Below, piece after piece: positions 14,073-23,527 of a DNA stretch of 64,000 nt (positions within the stretch are counted from its first letter, which is position 1; every line of letters starts with the position of its first letter). The DNA is from an uncultured Isoptericola sp. Lineage in GTDB: Bacteria > Actinomycetota > Actinomycetes > Actinomycetales > Cellulomonadaceae. The position numbers and the translations under genes are program-made. The DNA lies in the NCBI GenBank assembly GCA_947497265.1, contig CANMFP010000002.1, positions 1 through 64,000 of the forward strand, read 5' to 3'. A model generated the notes under the pieces. That model was not told the DNA's origin, did no database searches, and saw only the letters and a program-made list of their open reading frames with translations.

Positions 14073-14960
14073 TCAGCCCTTGTCCGGGCTCCCGTGGCCG
14101 GGACCGCCCCGGCCGGGCCCGTGGTCCCGTCGGCGCAGGTAGCGCTCGAACTCGCGCGCGATCGCGTCGCCCGAAGCCTCCGGGAGGTCGGCCGTGTCCT
14201 TGGCCTCCTCGAGCTGCTGGACGTACTCCGAGATCTCTGCGTCCTCGCTGGCCAGCTCGTCGACGCCGTGCTGCCACGCCTCGGCGTCCTCCGGCAGCTC
14301 GCCGAGCGGCACGGTGGCGGCCAGCAGCTCCTCGACCCGTGCCAGGATCGCCAGCGTCGCCTTCGGCGACGGCGGGTTCGCGACGTAGTGCGGCACCGCC
14401 GCCCACAGCGAGACCGACTGGAGCTCGCGCGCCGTCGCCTCGTGCTGGAGCACACCGACGATGCCGGTCGGGCCCTCGTACGTGCTGGGCTCGACGTCGA
14501 GAACGGCCTGCAGGCCGGGGCTGTCGGTGGTGGCGGTGAGCGGGATCGGGCGGGTGTGCGGCACGTCCGCCAGCAGCGCGCCCAGGGTGACGACGGTCTG
14601 GACGTCGAGCTCCTCGGCGATGTCGAGCAGCTCGCGGCAGTACGACCGCCAGCGGAACGACGGTTCGATGCCGTGGACGAGCACGACCTGGCGGTCCGGC
14701 AGGTCGGCCACCGAGACCGTGGTCGTCGGCCACGTCACGTCCCGGGACCCGTCCGCTCCCGTCGTCACCATCGGACGGTTCACCTGGAAGTCGTGGTACT
14801 CCTCGGGGTCCAGCTCTCGCAGCGGTGACGAACCCCACACGTCGGCCAGGTGCTCGAGGGCGCCGGTCGCGGCGCTGCCGGCGTCGTTCCAGCCCTCGAA
14901 GGCAGCGATCATGACGGTCTGACGTGCGGCGTGGCGGCCGACCGGCTGCTCGGTGCTCAT
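14073..14960 (-). CDS. PAC2-family protein
   Basis: This 295-residue protein belongs to the PAC2 family, named after the eukaryotic 20S-proteasome assembly chaperone PAC2. It starts with MIAAFEGWNDAGSAATGALEHL, a family hallmark, and has VLVHGIEPSFRWRSY and VTLGALLADVPHTR. The Gly/Pro/Asp-rich end looks disordered. Actinobacterial PAC2 genes are conserved near the Pup-proteasome locus, which begins 4 kb away here; a role in proteasome assembly is a family-based guess. The start is ATG 14958-14960, with TAGGGT (14967-14972) six bases upstream, so it is leaderless. Confidence 0.85.
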   Translation of the reverse strand: MSTEQPVGRHAARQTVMIAAFEGWNDAGSAATGALEHLADVWGSSPLRELDPEEYHDFQVNRPMVTTGADGSRDVTWPTTTVSVADLPDRQVVLVHGIEPSFRWRSYCRELLDIAEELDVQTVVTLGALLADVPHTRPIPLTATTDSPGLQAVLDVEPSTYEGPTGIVGVLQHEATARELQSVSLWAAVPHYVANPPSPKATLAILARVEELLAATVPLGELPEDAEAWQHGVDELASEDAEISEYVQQLEEAKDTADLPEASGDAIAREFERYLRRRDHGPGRGGPGHGSPDKG

Positions 14961-15027
14961 TCGACAACCCTATACAGCCGAGCGGCCTCGACGGCGGTCG
15001 TCGTGCGCCGGGGCCGCGGGCCGTCCG

Positions 15028-15033
15028 TACGAT
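15028..15033 (+). promoter_or_regulatory. -10 element for the leaderless HAD phosphatase gene
   Basis: TACGAT ends six bases before GTG 15040; no Shine-Dalgarno sequence is present. Confidence 0.55.
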
Positions 15034-15039
15034 GGTGCG

Positions 15040-15726
15040 GTGCCGAATCCTGCCCCGCCTGCCACGCTGCCCGCCGCCGTCCTGTGGGACATGGACGGCA
15101 CCCTCGTCGACACCGAGCCCTACTGGATCTCCGCCGAGCAGGAGCTGGTCGCCGAGCACGGTGGTACCTGGACCCACGCGCAGGCCCTGCAGCTCGTCGG
15201 GAATCCCCTGGCGGTGTCGGCCGGGGTGCTCCGGGAGGCCGGGGTGGACCTGCCCGTGCCCGAGATCGTCGACCGGCTGCTGACCAGGGTGACCGCCCAG
15301 GTGCGCGACGACGTCCCCTGGCGCCCCGGTGCGCGCGACCTGCTCGACGTGCTCGGTGCCGCCGGCGTGCCGTGCGCCCTGGTGACGATGAGCTACGCGG
15401 TGCTGGCCGAGGCCGTCACGGCCCACGTGCCGGGGGCCTTCGTCACTCTTGTGACGGGCGACCAGGTCGAGCGGGGCAAGCCCGACCCGGAGCCCTACCT
15501 CGTGGCAGCACGACGGCTCGGCGTCCGGCCGTCCGACTGCGTCGCGATCGAGGACTCGCCGGCGGGCCTCGCCTCCGCGCTCGCCGCCGGGACGCGCACC
15601 CTGGGCGTGGAGGCGGTCCTGCCGATCGAGGCTCGCGAAGGGCTCAGCCGGGCGGCCTCACTGGCAGACGTCGACCTGACGTTCCTGCGGCGGCTGGCCG
15701 CGGGCGAGGTGCTCGACCTCGTCTGA
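15040..15726 (+). CDS. HAD-superfamily phosphatase (beta-phosphoglucomutase-like)
   Basis: This 228-residue protein is a HAD hydrolase of subfamily IA. Motif I is WDMDGTLVDTEP (nucleophile Asp17, acid/base Asp19), motif II the Thr in LVTMSY, motif III the Lys in RGKPDPEPY and motif IV AIEDSPAG. A four-helix cap sits between motifs I and II. Such enzymes dephosphorylate small phosphate esters such as sugar phosphates; the substrate is unknown. It is convergent with the RecB-like nuclease gene (17-bp gap). Confidence 0.87.
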   Translation: MPNPAPPATLPAAVLWDMDGTLVDTEPYWISAEQELVAEHGGTWTHAQALQLVGNPLAVSAGVLREAGVDLPVPEIVDRLLTRVTAQVRDDVPWRPGARDLLDVLGAAGVPCALVTMSYAVLAEAVTAHVPGAFVTLVTGDQVERGKPDPEPYLVAARRLGVRPSDCVAIEDSPAGLASALAAGTRTLGVEAVLPIEAREGLSRAASLADVDLTFLRRLAAGEVLDLV

Positions 15727-15743
15727 CGTCCGTGGTCCGGGGA

Positions 15744-16646
15744 TCAGAGGTCCAGGCCGAGGCGTTCGCGCAGCGCGCCCTCGGGGATCGGCGGGGGAGT
15801 ACCGCCGAACTCCGGGCAGATGTCCTGGTGGGCGCACCAGCCGCACAGCTTGCTGGGCCGCGGCACGAACTCCCCGCGACGGGCCGCCGTGGTGATCGCG
15901 TCCCACACGCCGCGGATCTTGGTCTCCGTGACCTCGAGCTCGCGCTCCTGCGGCTCGGCACGCAGCACCTGGCCGTCACCGAGGTAGACGAGCTGCAGCA
16001 TCTTCGGCAGCACGCCGCGCTCGCGCCAGACCACCAGCCCGTAGAAGCGCATCTGGAAGAGCGCCTTGTTCTCGAACCCTGGTCGCGGCGACCGGCCCGA
16101 CTTGTAGTCCACCACCCGGATCGCGCCGTTCGGGGCCACGTCGAGGCGGTCGACGATCCCGCGCAGCAGGGGGCCGTCCTCGAGCTGGCTCTCGACGTAC
16201 AGCTCACGCGCCTCGGGCTCGAGCCGGTTCGGGTCCTCGAGGGTGAAGTAGGTGCCGAGGAGTCGCCCGGCACCGTCCAGCCAGGTCTCCAGCGGCTGGT
16301 CCGCCGCGTCGCCGTCAGGCAGGAACAACCGCGCATAGCGCGGCTCCGCCTCGACCAGCCGGTCCCACTCGCCCGGGAGCAGGTCCAGGGCGGCCTCGCG
16401 CGTGCGCTCACCCAGCGGGGCGTCGTACAGCCGCTCGAGCACGGAGTGCACCAGCGTGCCGCGCGCGGCGGCGGACGACGGCGGTTCCGGCAGCCGGTCG
16501 ACGGCGCGGAACCGGAACAGCAGCGGGCACTGCATGAAGTCTCCCGCCCGGGAGGGGGAGAGCGCCGGCGGGCGCCGCGCACGGACGTCCGGGGCGTCGG
16601 CAGGGGTGGCCACCGGGTCCGGGGTGCGGTCCGCCGTCGTCGTCAT
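15744..16646 (-). CDS. RecB-like PD-(D/E)XK nuclease with Fe-S cluster
   Basis: This 300-residue protein is a stand-alone RecB/Cas4-type nuclease domain. It has GTLVHSVLERL (motif with His), GIVDRLDVAPNG and VVDYKSG (catalytic Asp and Lys), and QMRFYGLV (Gln/Tyr motif). A Cys at FMQCPLLFRF near the N-terminus and three at KLCGWCAHQDICPEF near the end match the split four-Cys pattern of 4Fe-4S AddB/Cas4 nucleases. It should cut or resect single-stranded DNA in repair. Actinobacteria carry it at this conserved place beside the M50 and trmI genes. The start at ATG 16644-16646 has TAGGGT (16654-16659) seven bases upstream (leaderless). Confidence 0.87.
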   Translation of the reverse strand: MTTTADRTPDPVATPADAPDVRARRPPALSPSRAGDFMQCPLLFRFRAVDRLPEPPSSAAARGTLVHSVLERLYDAPLGERTREAALDLLPGEWDRLVEAEPRYARLFLPDGDAADQPLETWLDGAGRLLGTYFTLEDPNRLEPEARELYVESQLEDGPLLRGIVDRLDVAPNGAIRVVDYKSGRSPRPGFENKALFQMRFYGLVVWRERGVLPKMLQLVYLGDGQVLRAEPQERELEVTETKIRGVWDAITTAARRGEFVPRPSKLCGWCAHQDICPEFGGTPPPIPEGALRERLGLDL

Positions 16647-16706
16647 GTCTGCCACCCTACGGCCGGCCACCGACGCCGGTGCGGGCCGTCCACAGGCCCG
16701 CACCGA

Positions 16707-16712
16707 TAGCCT
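16707..16712 (+). promoter_or_regulatory. -10 element for the leaderless M50 protease gene
   Basis: TAGCCT ends six bases before GTG 16719, without a ribosome-binding site. It is divergent from the nuclease promoter. Confidence 0.55.
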
Positions 16713-16718
16713 GAGCCG

Positions 16719-17849
16719 GTGCCTCCCCGTTCCTCCGGCTGGCGGATCGGCCGCGTCGCCGGCGCACCTGTGCTCGTGACGCCGTCGTGGTTGCTCGCCG
16801 CCGTCGTCCTGACCGTCCTCTTCGCGCCCACCGTGCGCTTCTGGGCGCCCGCCACGGGCACGCCCGGGGTGCTGGTCGTGTCGTTCGTGTTCGTGCTCCT
16901 CCTCTTCGGCTCGGTGTTCTGCCACGAGGTCGCGCACGCGCTGGTGGCGCGCTCCCGCGGGCACCGCGTCGACGAGCTCGCCCTGACGCTCTGGGGCGGC
17001 CACACCGCCTACTCGGGCGGTGCGCACCGCCCGGGGGACACCGCGCTGGTGGCCGTGGTCGGGCCGCTGACCAACCTCGCGCTCGCGCTCGCCTTCTGGG
17101 TGGGGTTCCAGGCGCAGAGCGTCGAGTCGGTCCCGGCGCTCCTGCTGTACGCCGGGGCCTTCTCGAACGCGTTCGTCGGCGCGTTCAACCTCCTGCCCGG
17201 TCTCCCGCTCGACGGCGGCCAGGTGCTCGAGGCGGCGGTCTGGAAGGCGACGGGCTCGCGCGCCCGCGGCACCGTCGTCGCCGGCTGGGTCGGCCGCGTC
17301 GTCGGCGTGGGCGTGGTGGTCGGGGTGCTCCTGTGGCCACTGACGTCCGGGAGCCGGCCCGACGTGGTACAGGTCATGTGGGCGGCGCTCATCGGGGCGT
17401 TCCTGTGGTCCGGAGCGACCGAGGCCATGCGGACCGGACGGCGACGCGAGGCCCTCGCGGGCCTCACCGTGCGATCGCTGGCGACACCCGCCGTCCTCGT
17501 CACGCAGGGTTCCGGCGTGGCCGACGTCGGGCGCGCGGCCGAGGGCCGCGGCGAGACGGTCGTCGTGGTGGTGGACCGGTCGCACGCGCCGGTCGGCTGG
17601 GTGGACCCCCGGGCGGTGGCCGCGGTCCCGGCGGACCAGGTCGCCGCCACGACCGTGGACGCCGTCGTCGTGCCGTTCCCGGCGGGCTCTGCCGTCCGGG
17701 CCGACGCCTCCGGACCGGAGCTCCTGCAGCACCTCGCCGGGACCTCCGGCGGGTCGAGGGTCGTCCCCGTGGTCGACGACGGCCGGGTGACCGGCGTGCT
17801 GGACGTCGCGAGGGTGGCCGCGGCGTTGCGCCCCGGCAGTCGTCAGTAG
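16719..17849 (+). CDS. M50 (site-2-like) membrane metalloprotease with C-terminal CBS-like region
   Basis: This 376-residue membrane protein is an SREBP site-2-type zinc protease of the SpoIVFB/Rip3 subgroup. The zinc motif HEVAH is at residues 69-73 in the second or third membrane helix; the third ligand is in NLLPGLPLDGGQ. About six membrane helices occupy residues 20-235. The C-terminal 130 residues are soluble and resemble a pair of CBS repeats, which in this subgroup sense nucleotides. It probably cleaves a membrane-anchored regulator. It lies directly upstream of trmI, whose -10 element overlaps this gene's stop codon. Confidence 0.88.
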   Translation: MPPRSSGWRIGRVAGAPVLVTPSWLLAAVVLTVLFAPTVRFWAPATGTPGVLVVSFVFVLLLFGSVFCHEVAHALVARSRGHRVDELALTLWGGHTAYSGGAHRPGDTALVAVVGPLTNLALALAFWVGFQAQSVESVPALLLYAGAFSNAFVGAFNLLPGLPLDGGQVLEAAVWKATGSRARGTVVAGWVGRVVGVGVVVGVLLWPLTSGSRPDVVQVMWAALIGAFLWSGATEAMRTGRRREALAGLTVRSLATPAVLVTQGSGVADVGRAAEGRGETVVVVVDRSHAPVGWVDPRAVAAVPADQVAATTVDAVVVPFPAGSAVRADASGPELLQHLAGTSGGSRVVPVVDDGRVTGVLDVARVAAALRPGSRQ

Positions 17850-17860
17850 ACTCGGCGCTC

Positions 17861-18844
17861 GTGACTTCTACTGCCGCCACCGGTGCCGACGAGCGGCGTG
17901 GTCCGCTGCACGTCGGCGACAAGGTCCAGCTCACCGACCCCAAGGGCCGGATGCACACGATCACGCTCGCCGAGGGAGCGACGTTCCACACCCACAAGGG
18001 TTACTTCCGCCACGACGACCTCATCGGCCGGCCGGAGGGCTGGGTGGTGACCAACACCGCCGGCGTCGAGTACCTCGCGCTCCGGCCGCTGCTCAGCGAC
18101 TACGTGCTCTCCATGCCGCGCGGCGCCGCGGTCGTCTACCCGAAGGACGCCGGCCAGATCGTCCAGATGGCGGACATCTTCCCGGGTGCGCGCGTCGTCG
18201 AGGCGGGCGTGGGCTCCGGGGCGCTCACCCTGTCGCTGCTGCGGGCCGTCGGTGACGCGGGCGAGCTGCACTCGATCGAGCGGCGCGAGGACTTCGCGGC
18301 GATCGCCCGCGGCAACGTCGAGACCTTCTTCGGCGGCGAGCACCCCGCCTGGCACCTGCACGTGGGCGACCTCGCCGACCGGGTGGACGACGTCGTCGAA
18401 CCGGGCACCGTCGACCGCGTGGTGCTCGACATGCTCGCCCCGTGGGAGAACGTCGACGCGGTGGCGCGTGCCCTCGTGCCTGGCGGGGTGCTGATCTGCT
18501 ACGTCGCCACGGCCACCCAGCTCTCGCGGACCGCGGAGGACCTGCGGGCCGACGGCCGGTTCGCCGAGCCGACGGCATGGGAGTCGATGGTGCGCGGCTG
18601 GCACCTCGAGGGTCTCGCGGTGCGCCCGCAGCACCGCATGATCGGTCACACGGGGTTCCTCGTCACCGCCCGGCGGCTGGCGGACGGCGTCGAGCCGCCC
18701 GAGCGCAAGCGGCGGCCGGCCAAGGGGTCCTCCGTGGGCACGACCGACGCGGAGTGGACGGAGTCGGACCTCGGCGAGCGTCCCGTCTCCGACAAGAAGG
18801 CACGGCGGGTCCGGCGGGAGGTCGGGCAGGCGCCCGAGGAGTGA
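17861..18844 (+). CDS. trmI: tRNA (adenine-58-N1)-methyltransferase
   Basis: This 327-residue enzyme methylates adenine 58 in the T-loop of tRNA using SAM. A small N-terminal beta domain (VGDKVQLTDPKGRMHTITL, ...THKGYFRHDDLIG) precedes the Rossmann methyltransferase. The SAM motif is VVEAGVGSGALT, and VVLDMLAPWENV is motif IV. The basic C-terminal tail beyond residue 275 is longer than in Thermus TrmI. In actinobacteria trmI commonly precedes the proteasome ATPase gene, as here. The start is GTG 17861, with TAGACT (17847-17852) eight bases upstream; the TAG of that hexamer is the stop of the M50 gene. Confidence 0.92.
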   Translation: MTSTAATGADERRGPLHVGDKVQLTDPKGRMHTITLAEGATFHTHKGYFRHDDLIGRPEGWVVTNTAGVEYLALRPLLSDYVLSMPRGAAVVYPKDAGQIVQMADIFPGARVVEAGVGSGALTLSLLRAVGDAGELHSIERREDFAAIARGNVETFFGGEHPAWHLHVGDLADRVDDVVEPGTVDRVVLDMLAPWENVDAVARALVPGGVLICYVATATQLSRTAEDLRADGRFAEPTAWESMVRGWHLEGLAVRPQHRMIGHTGFLVTARRLADGVEPPERKRRPAKGSSVGTTDAEWTESDLGERPVSDKKARRVRREVGQAPEE

Positions 18845-19034
18845 GCCGCCGCGGCCCACGATGCGCCCCGGCCGTGTCACAGGCTGGTCACGACGAGGGC
18901 CGGATCGTGTGAACACGGCGACCGGTCCGTGAAATGACCGACGCGATCGCGGTGTTGCCCCTTAGTGTGCTGTGTCTCGGGGGTTCCTCCTCGCCGGTGG
19001 AGGACACCGCCCGGGCCGCACGAGAGGGGACGCG

Positions 19035-20687
19035 ATGACTGACCACCCTGTCCGCCCGGAGTCCGACCGGCCCGCGCCGTCGGGCCGAGACACGCAGCTG
19101 GCGCTGCTCGCGGCCAAGAACGAACGGCTCGCCGAGGCGTTGCGCGCGGCACGCGAGCAGATCGTCGAGCTGAAGAAGCAGATCGACGACCTGGCGAAGC
19201 CCCCCGGGACGTACGCCACGTACCTCGCGGGGCACGACGACGGATCGGTCGACGTGATCTCCTCCGGGCGCAAGATGCACGTGCAGGCGAGTCCTGGCCT
19301 GGACCTCGACGCGCTGGCGCCGGGCCAGGAGGTCAAGCTCAACGAGGCCATGACGGTCGTGGCGGCCGGTGGCTACGAGCGCATCGGCGAGCTGGTGACC
19401 GTCAAGGAGGTCCTCGACCCGGAGCGGGTCCTGGTCGTGGGACGCGCCGACGAGGAGCGTGTCGTCCGACTCGCGGGGTCCGTGCTCGGGGCGCCGCTGC
19501 GGGTGGGTGACGCCCTGACCGTCGACATGCGCAGCGGGTTCGTCTTCGAGGTCGTGCCCAAGTCGGAGGTCGAGGAGCTCGTGCTCGAGGAGGTCCCCGA
19601 CATCGCGTACGAGGACATCGGTGGCCTGGGTCCGCAGATCGAGCAGATCCGCGACGCGGTCGAGCTGCCGTTCTCCCACCCCGACCTCTATCGCGAGCAC
19701 GGCCTGCGCCCGCCCAAGGGCGTGCTGCTGTACGGTCCGCCCGGTTGCGGCAAGACCCTCATCGCCAAGGCGGTCGCCTCGTCGCTGGCCACGATGGTGG
19801 CCGAGAAGCGTGGCGGGGACCCGAGCGCGAAGAGCTTCTTCCTCAACGTCAAGGGACCGGAGCTCCTCAACAAGTACGTGGGCGAGACGGAGCGGCACAT
19901 CCGCCTGATCTTCGCGCGGGCCCGGGAGAAGGCCACGCAGGGCATGCCCGTGGTCGTCTTCTTCGACGAGATGGAGTCGCTGTTCCGCACGCGGGGGACC
20001 GGGCTCTCGTCGGACGTCGAGACCACGATCGTGCCGCAGCTGCTCGCCGAGATCGACGGTGTCGAGCGGTTGGACAACGTGATCGTGATCGGGGCGTCGA
20101 ACCGCGAGGACATGATCGACCCCGCCATCCTGCGGCCGGGCCGCCTCGACGTGAAGATCAAGATCGAGCGTCCCGACGCGGAGGGCGCCACCGAGATCTT
20201 CGGCAAGTACCTCACCGCGGACCTGCCGATCAACGCCGACGACGTCGCGGAGCACGGGGGCGACCCGCGCCAGGCCGTCGAGGCGATGATCGGGTCGGTC
20301 GTCGAGCGGATGTACTCCGAGGACGAGGAGAACCAGTTCCTCGAGGTCACCTACGCCAGCGGTGACAAGGAGACGCTCTACTTCAAGGACTTCAACTCCG
20401 GGGCGATGATCGAGAACGTCGTCGACCGGGCGAAGAAGTCCGCGATCAAGGACCTGCTGGCCACGGGCAAGCGGGGCATCCGCGTGGAGCACCTGCTGTC
20501 CGCCTGCGTGGACGAGTTCCACGAGAACGAGGACCTGCCCAACACCACCAACCCGGACGACTGGGCGCGGATCAGCGGCAAGAAGGGCGAGCGGATCGTC
20601 TTCATCCGCACGATCGTCACGAAGAAGGGTGAGAGCGCCACCCCGCGCACCATCGACACGGTGAGCTCGACCGGTCAGTACCTCTGA
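19035..20687 (+). CDS. arc: Proteasome-associated AAA+ ATPase (ARC/Mpa)
   Basis: This 550-residue hexameric ATPase unfolds pupylated proteins and feeds them into the 20S proteasome. A coiled coil (about residues 20-55) binds Pup and is followed by an OB domain (60-200). The AAA+ module has Walker A GPPGCGKT (about 235-242) and Walker B VVFFDEME. The C-terminus ends GQYL, the penultimate-Tyr tail that docks into the proteasome and opens its gate. The start at ATG 19035 follows a GAGAGGGG ribosome-binding site. The 190-bp upstream region holds TAGTGT (18963-18968) as a possible -10 and a CGTGT/ACACG inverted repeat at 18906-18917. A terminator separates it from dop. Confidence 0.96.
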   Translation: MTDHPVRPESDRPAPSGRDTQLALLAAKNERLAEALRAAREQIVELKKQIDDLAKPPGTYATYLAGHDDGSVDVISSGRKMHVQASPGLDLDALAPGQEVKLNEAMTVVAAGGYERIGELVTVKEVLDPERVLVVGRADEERVVRLAGSVLGAPLRVGDALTVDMRSGFVFEVVPKSEVEELVLEEVPDIAYEDIGGLGPQIEQIRDAVELPFSHPDLYREHGLRPPKGVLLYGPPGCGKTLIAKAVASSLATMVAEKRGGDPSAKSFFLNVKGPELLNKYVGETERHIRLIFARAREKATQGMPVVVFFDEMESLFRTRGTGLSSDVETTIVPQLLAEIDGVERLDNVIVIGASNREDMIDPAILRPGRLDVKIKIERPDAEGATEIFGKYLTADLPINADDVAEHGGDPRQAVEAMIGSVVERMYSEDEENQFLEVTYASGDKETLYFKDFNSGAMIENVVDRAKKSAIKDLLATGKRGIRVEHLLSACVDEFHENEDLPNTTNPDDWARISGKKGERIVFIRTIVTKKGESATPRTIDTVSSTGQYL

Positions 20688-20704
20688 CCTGCGGCGCTGT
20701 CGCG

Positions 20705-20741
20705 GCTCTCCCGTCCACCGTGCGTCGGTGGACGGGAGAGC
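20705..20741 (+). terminator. Terminator between arc and dop
   Basis: A perfect 16-bp stem (20705-20720 with 20726-20741) closes a TGCGT loop 18 bp after the arc stop. It makes arc a separate transcription unit from dop-pup-prcB-prcA-pafA. Confidence 0.85.
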
Positions 20742-20761
20742 GGGGTGGCCGTGCGGACGCC

Positions 20762-20767
20762 TAGGCT
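20762..20767 (+). promoter_or_regulatory. -10 element for leaderless dop
   Basis: TAGGCT ends six bases before GTG 20774. It favours that codon over the in-frame GTG at 20771. Confidence 0.55.
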
Positions 20768-20773
20768 GGGGTG

Positions 20774-22396
20774 GTGACCGTGCGACGCGTGATGGGGATC
20801 GAGACCGAGTACGGAGTGCTGGCCCCGGGACGCCCGATGGCCAACCCGATGCTGATGAGCTCCCAGGTGGTGACCACCTACCGGGCATCGGTGCAGGACG
20901 GCCGGCCCGGGCACCCGCCGGCGCGCTGGGACTACGACGACGAGGACCCGCTGGCGGACGCGCGCGGATTCCACCTCCAGCGCGCGTCGGCGCACCCGTC
21001 GCTCCTCACCGACGACCCCACGGCGCCGGCGCCGTCCGGACCGACGGCGGGCCCCGAGGACCTCGAGCGTCCCGAGACCGAGGAGTACGACGACCCGAGC
21101 GCCGCGAACTGCATCCTGACGAACGGTGCGCGGCTGTACGTGGACCACGCCCACCCCGAGTACTCCTCGCCCGAGGTCACCAACCCCCGCGACGGCGTGC
21201 TGTGGGACGTCGCGGGGGAGCGCGTGATGCTCGCGGCGACCCGGCGCCTCGCCCAGGTGCCGGGGTCGGAGGTGGTCCTGTACAAGAACAACGTCGACGG
21301 CAAGGGCGCGAGCTACGGCACCCACGAGAACTATCTCGTGGACCGGGGCGTCGCGTTCGGCACGCTGGTCGAGCTGCTCACCCCGTTCCTGGTCACGCGG
21401 CAGGTGTTCACGGGCTCAGGGCGCGTGGGTCTGGGGCCGTCGGGCGAGGACCCGGGCTTCCAGCTCTCCCAGCGGGCCGACTACATGGAGGCCGAGGTCG
21501 GGCTGGAGACGACCCTGCGCCGCCCCATCGTGAACACCCGCGACGAGCCCCACGCCGACCGGACGCGGTGGCGACGGCTGCACCTCATCGCGGGCGACGC
21601 CAACCACCTCGAGGTCGCGACGTACCTCAAGCTCGGCACCACGTCGCTCGTGCTGTGGGTGGCGGAACACCTGGACGAGCTCGCCGGAGCGGGGGTGCCG
21701 GCGCACGCCGAGCTCGCCGCGCTGCGGCTCGCGGACCCGGTGCGCGACGTGCAGCGCGTCTCGCGCGACCTCGACCTCACCGTGCCCCTGGAGCTCGCGG
21801 ACGGGACGACGGCGACGGCGCTCGAGGTCCAGGAGCGGTACGTCGACGTGGTGCACCGCTCGCTCGCGGCGCTCGGCTCCGACGACGACACCGACGACGT
21901 GGTCGCCCGGTGGCGCTCGGTGCTGGGACGGCTCGGCACCGACCCGGCCTCGTGCGCGCGGGAGGTCGAGTGGGTCGCCAAGCTGCGGCTGCTGGACCGC
22001 CTGCGTGTCCGCGACGGCCTGGCGTGGGACCACCCCCGCCTGCACGCCATGGACCTGCAGTGGGCGGACGTGCGACCGGAGCGCGGCGTCTACCACCGGC
22101 TGGTCGCGGCGGGTGCGGTCGAGCGGCTGGTGACCGAGGAAGAGGTGACGCGCGCCGTCCACCACCCGCCGGTCGACACCCGGGCCTGGTTCCGTGGCGA
22201 GGTCATGGAGCGGTATCCGGACGAGATCTCTGCGGCGAGCTGGGACTCGGTGATCTTCGACGTGCACGGCGCGGCGTCGTTGCAGCGGGTGCCGATGCTG
22301 GACCCGACGCGGGGCACGGCGGCGCACATCGGTGCGCTGCTCGACGCGAGCCCGGACGCCGCCACGCTGCTGGAAGGTCTGCGGGGCGACACGTGA
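20774..22396 (+). CDS. dop: Pup deamidase/depupylase
   Basis: This 540-residue enzyme deamidates the C-terminal Gln of Pup to Glu and also removes Pup from substrates. It belongs to the carboxylate-amine ligase fold shared with PafA and glutamine synthetase. The N-terminus MGIETEYGVL holds the metal-binding Glu pair. The insert at about residues 70-110 (ending EYDDPSAAN) is the Dop-loop that separates Dop from PafA. YKNNVDGKGASYGTHENYLV and NTRDEPHAD are active-site segments shared with PafA. It is the first gene of the pupylation operon. Confidence 0.95.
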   Translation: MTVRRVMGIETEYGVLAPGRPMANPMLMSSQVVTTYRASVQDGRPGHPPARWDYDDEDPLADARGFHLQRASAHPSLLTDDPTAPAPSGPTAGPEDLERPETEEYDDPSAANCILTNGARLYVDHAHPEYSSPEVTNPRDGVLWDVAGERVMLAATRRLAQVPGSEVVLYKNNVDGKGASYGTHENYLVDRGVAFGTLVELLTPFLVTRQVFTGSGRVGLGPSGEDPGFQLSQRADYMEAEVGLETTLRRPIVNTRDEPHADRTRWRRLHLIAGDANHLEVATYLKLGTTSLVLWVAEHLDELAGAGVPAHAELAALRLADPVRDVQRVSRDLDLTVPLELADGTTATALEVQERYVDVVHRSLAALGSDDDTDDVVARWRSVLGRLGTDPASCAREVEWVAKLRLLDRLRVRDGLAWDHPRLHAMDLQWADVRPERGVYHRLVAAGAVERLVTEEEVTRAVHHPPVDTRAWFRGEVMERYPDEISAASWDSVIFDVHGAASLQRVPMLDPTRGTAAHIGALLDASPDAATLLEGLRGDT

Positions 22397-22471
22397 GCGG
22401 TGCGGGTGCGCCGTCCCCGTCACGGCATAGGCTGACCACACCCTCGCAGGGAACCACGAAGGAGGCGGACC

Positions 22472-22669
22472 ATGGCAGGTCAGGAACGCATCAACCCGCA
22501 GCGGGACGACAGAACGCCCGACGACGACGCGGACGCCCCGGAGCCTGTCGCTCCGCAGACTTCCGAGCGGGACGCGGAGGTGGACTCGCTGCTGGAGGAG
22601 ATCGACGAGGTCCTCGAGTCGAACGCCGAGTCGTTCGTGCGTGGCTTCGTGCAGAAGGGCGGGCAGTGA
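22472..22669 (+). CDS. pup: Prokaryotic ubiquitin-like protein
   Basis: This 65-residue, mostly disordered acidic protein is the tag attached to Lys residues of proteins for proteasomal degradation. It ends in Gly-Gly-Gln, so it needs Dop to convert the last Gln to Glu before PafA can ligate it. The helical stretch SLLEEIDEVLESNAESFV is the ARC-binding region. An AAGGAGG ribosome-binding site seven bases before the ATG makes this one of the strongest translation starts in the window. The prcB GTG follows its stop directly. Confidence 0.97.
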   Translation: MAGQERINPQRDDRTPDDDADAPEPVAPQTSERDAEVDSLLEEIDEVLESNAESFVRGFVQKGGQ

Positions 22670-23527
22670 GTGTCGACGAATCCTGACGCGTCGGGCCGGC
22701 TCCCGGACGCCTTCCTGCGTCCGGGGTCGAGCTCGTTCGTGGAGTTCCTGGACGCGCACGCCCCGGAGCTGCTCCCGGGCAGGCGGCTGGCCGCCGGCAC
22801 GGGAGCCGTCACGACGACGGCGGACCTCGCCCCGCACGCCACCACGATCGTCGCGCTGACGTTCGGCACGTCGCAGGGCGGCCGCGGCGTGGTGCTCGCC
22901 GGTGACCGCCGGGCCACGATGGGCAGCATGATCGCCAGCCGGGAGATCGAGAAGGTCTTCGCGGCCGACGAGTACTCGGCCGTGGGGATCGCCGGGTCCG
23001 CCGGGATCGCGGTCGAGATCGTGCGGTTGTTCCAGCTGGAGCTCGAGCACTACGAGAAGATCGAGGGCTCGTTGCTCTCCCTCGACGGCAAGGCGAACCG
23101 GCTGGCGACGATGATCCGCGGCAATCTGCCGATGGCCCTCCAGGGGCTCGCCGTGGTGCCGCTGTTCGGCGGGTACGACCTCGACCAGCAGATCGGGCGC
23201 ATCTTCAGCTTCGACGTGACCGGCGGCCGGTACGAGGAACGGGACCACCACTCGGTGGGCTCGGGCTCGGTCTTCGCCCGCGGCGCGCTGAAGAAGCTGT
23301 GGCGGGCCGGCCTGGACGCCGACGGCGCGGTCTCGGTCGCCGTCGAGGCCCTCTACGACGCGGCGGACGACGACAGCGCGACCGCCGGACCCGACACCGT
23401 CCGCAGGATCTGGCCGGTCGTGGCGACCGTGACCGCCGACGGCTACCGCAGGGTGGACGACGACTCGCTCGCCGCCGTCGTCGGCCGGATCGTCGCCGAG
23501 CGCAGCGAAGGGAACCTGCACGCATGA
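22670..23527 (+). CDS. prcB: 20S proteasome beta subunit
   Basis: This 285-residue precursor is the catalytic subunit of the proteasome core. A propeptide of 57 residues is removed to expose Thr58 ([12 protein letters not shown]), the nucleophile. [12 protein letters not shown] and the following Lys of the active site ([13 protein letters not shown]) are in place. The GTG start directly follows the pup TGA, and its ribosome-binding site lies within the pup end (GGGCGGG). The stop overlaps prcA by ATGA, so pup, prcB and prcA should be translated in step. Confidence 0.96.
   Translation: MSTNPDASGRLPDAFLRPGSSSFVEFLDAHAPELLPGRRLAAGTGAVTTTADLAPHATTIVALTFGTSQGGRGVVLAGDRRATMGSMIASREIEKVFAADEYSAVGIAGSAGIAVEIVRLFQLELEHYEKIEGSLLSLDGKANRLATMIRGNLPMALQGLAVVPLFGGYDLDQQIGRIFSFDVTGGRYEERDHHSVGSGSVFARGALKKLWRAGLDADGAVSVAVEALYDAADDDSATAGPDTVRRIWPVVATVTADGYRRVDDDSLAAVVGRIVAERSEGNLHA

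Noticed and set aside
10793-14455. A 1220-codon minus-strand frame covering the region of uppP and mshC
   Set aside because: Only its last 324 codons are a real gene (the aldo/keto reductase). The rest is antisense to uppP, mshC and part of the PAC2 region and has the Arg/Pro-rich composition of a GC-rich shadow frame.
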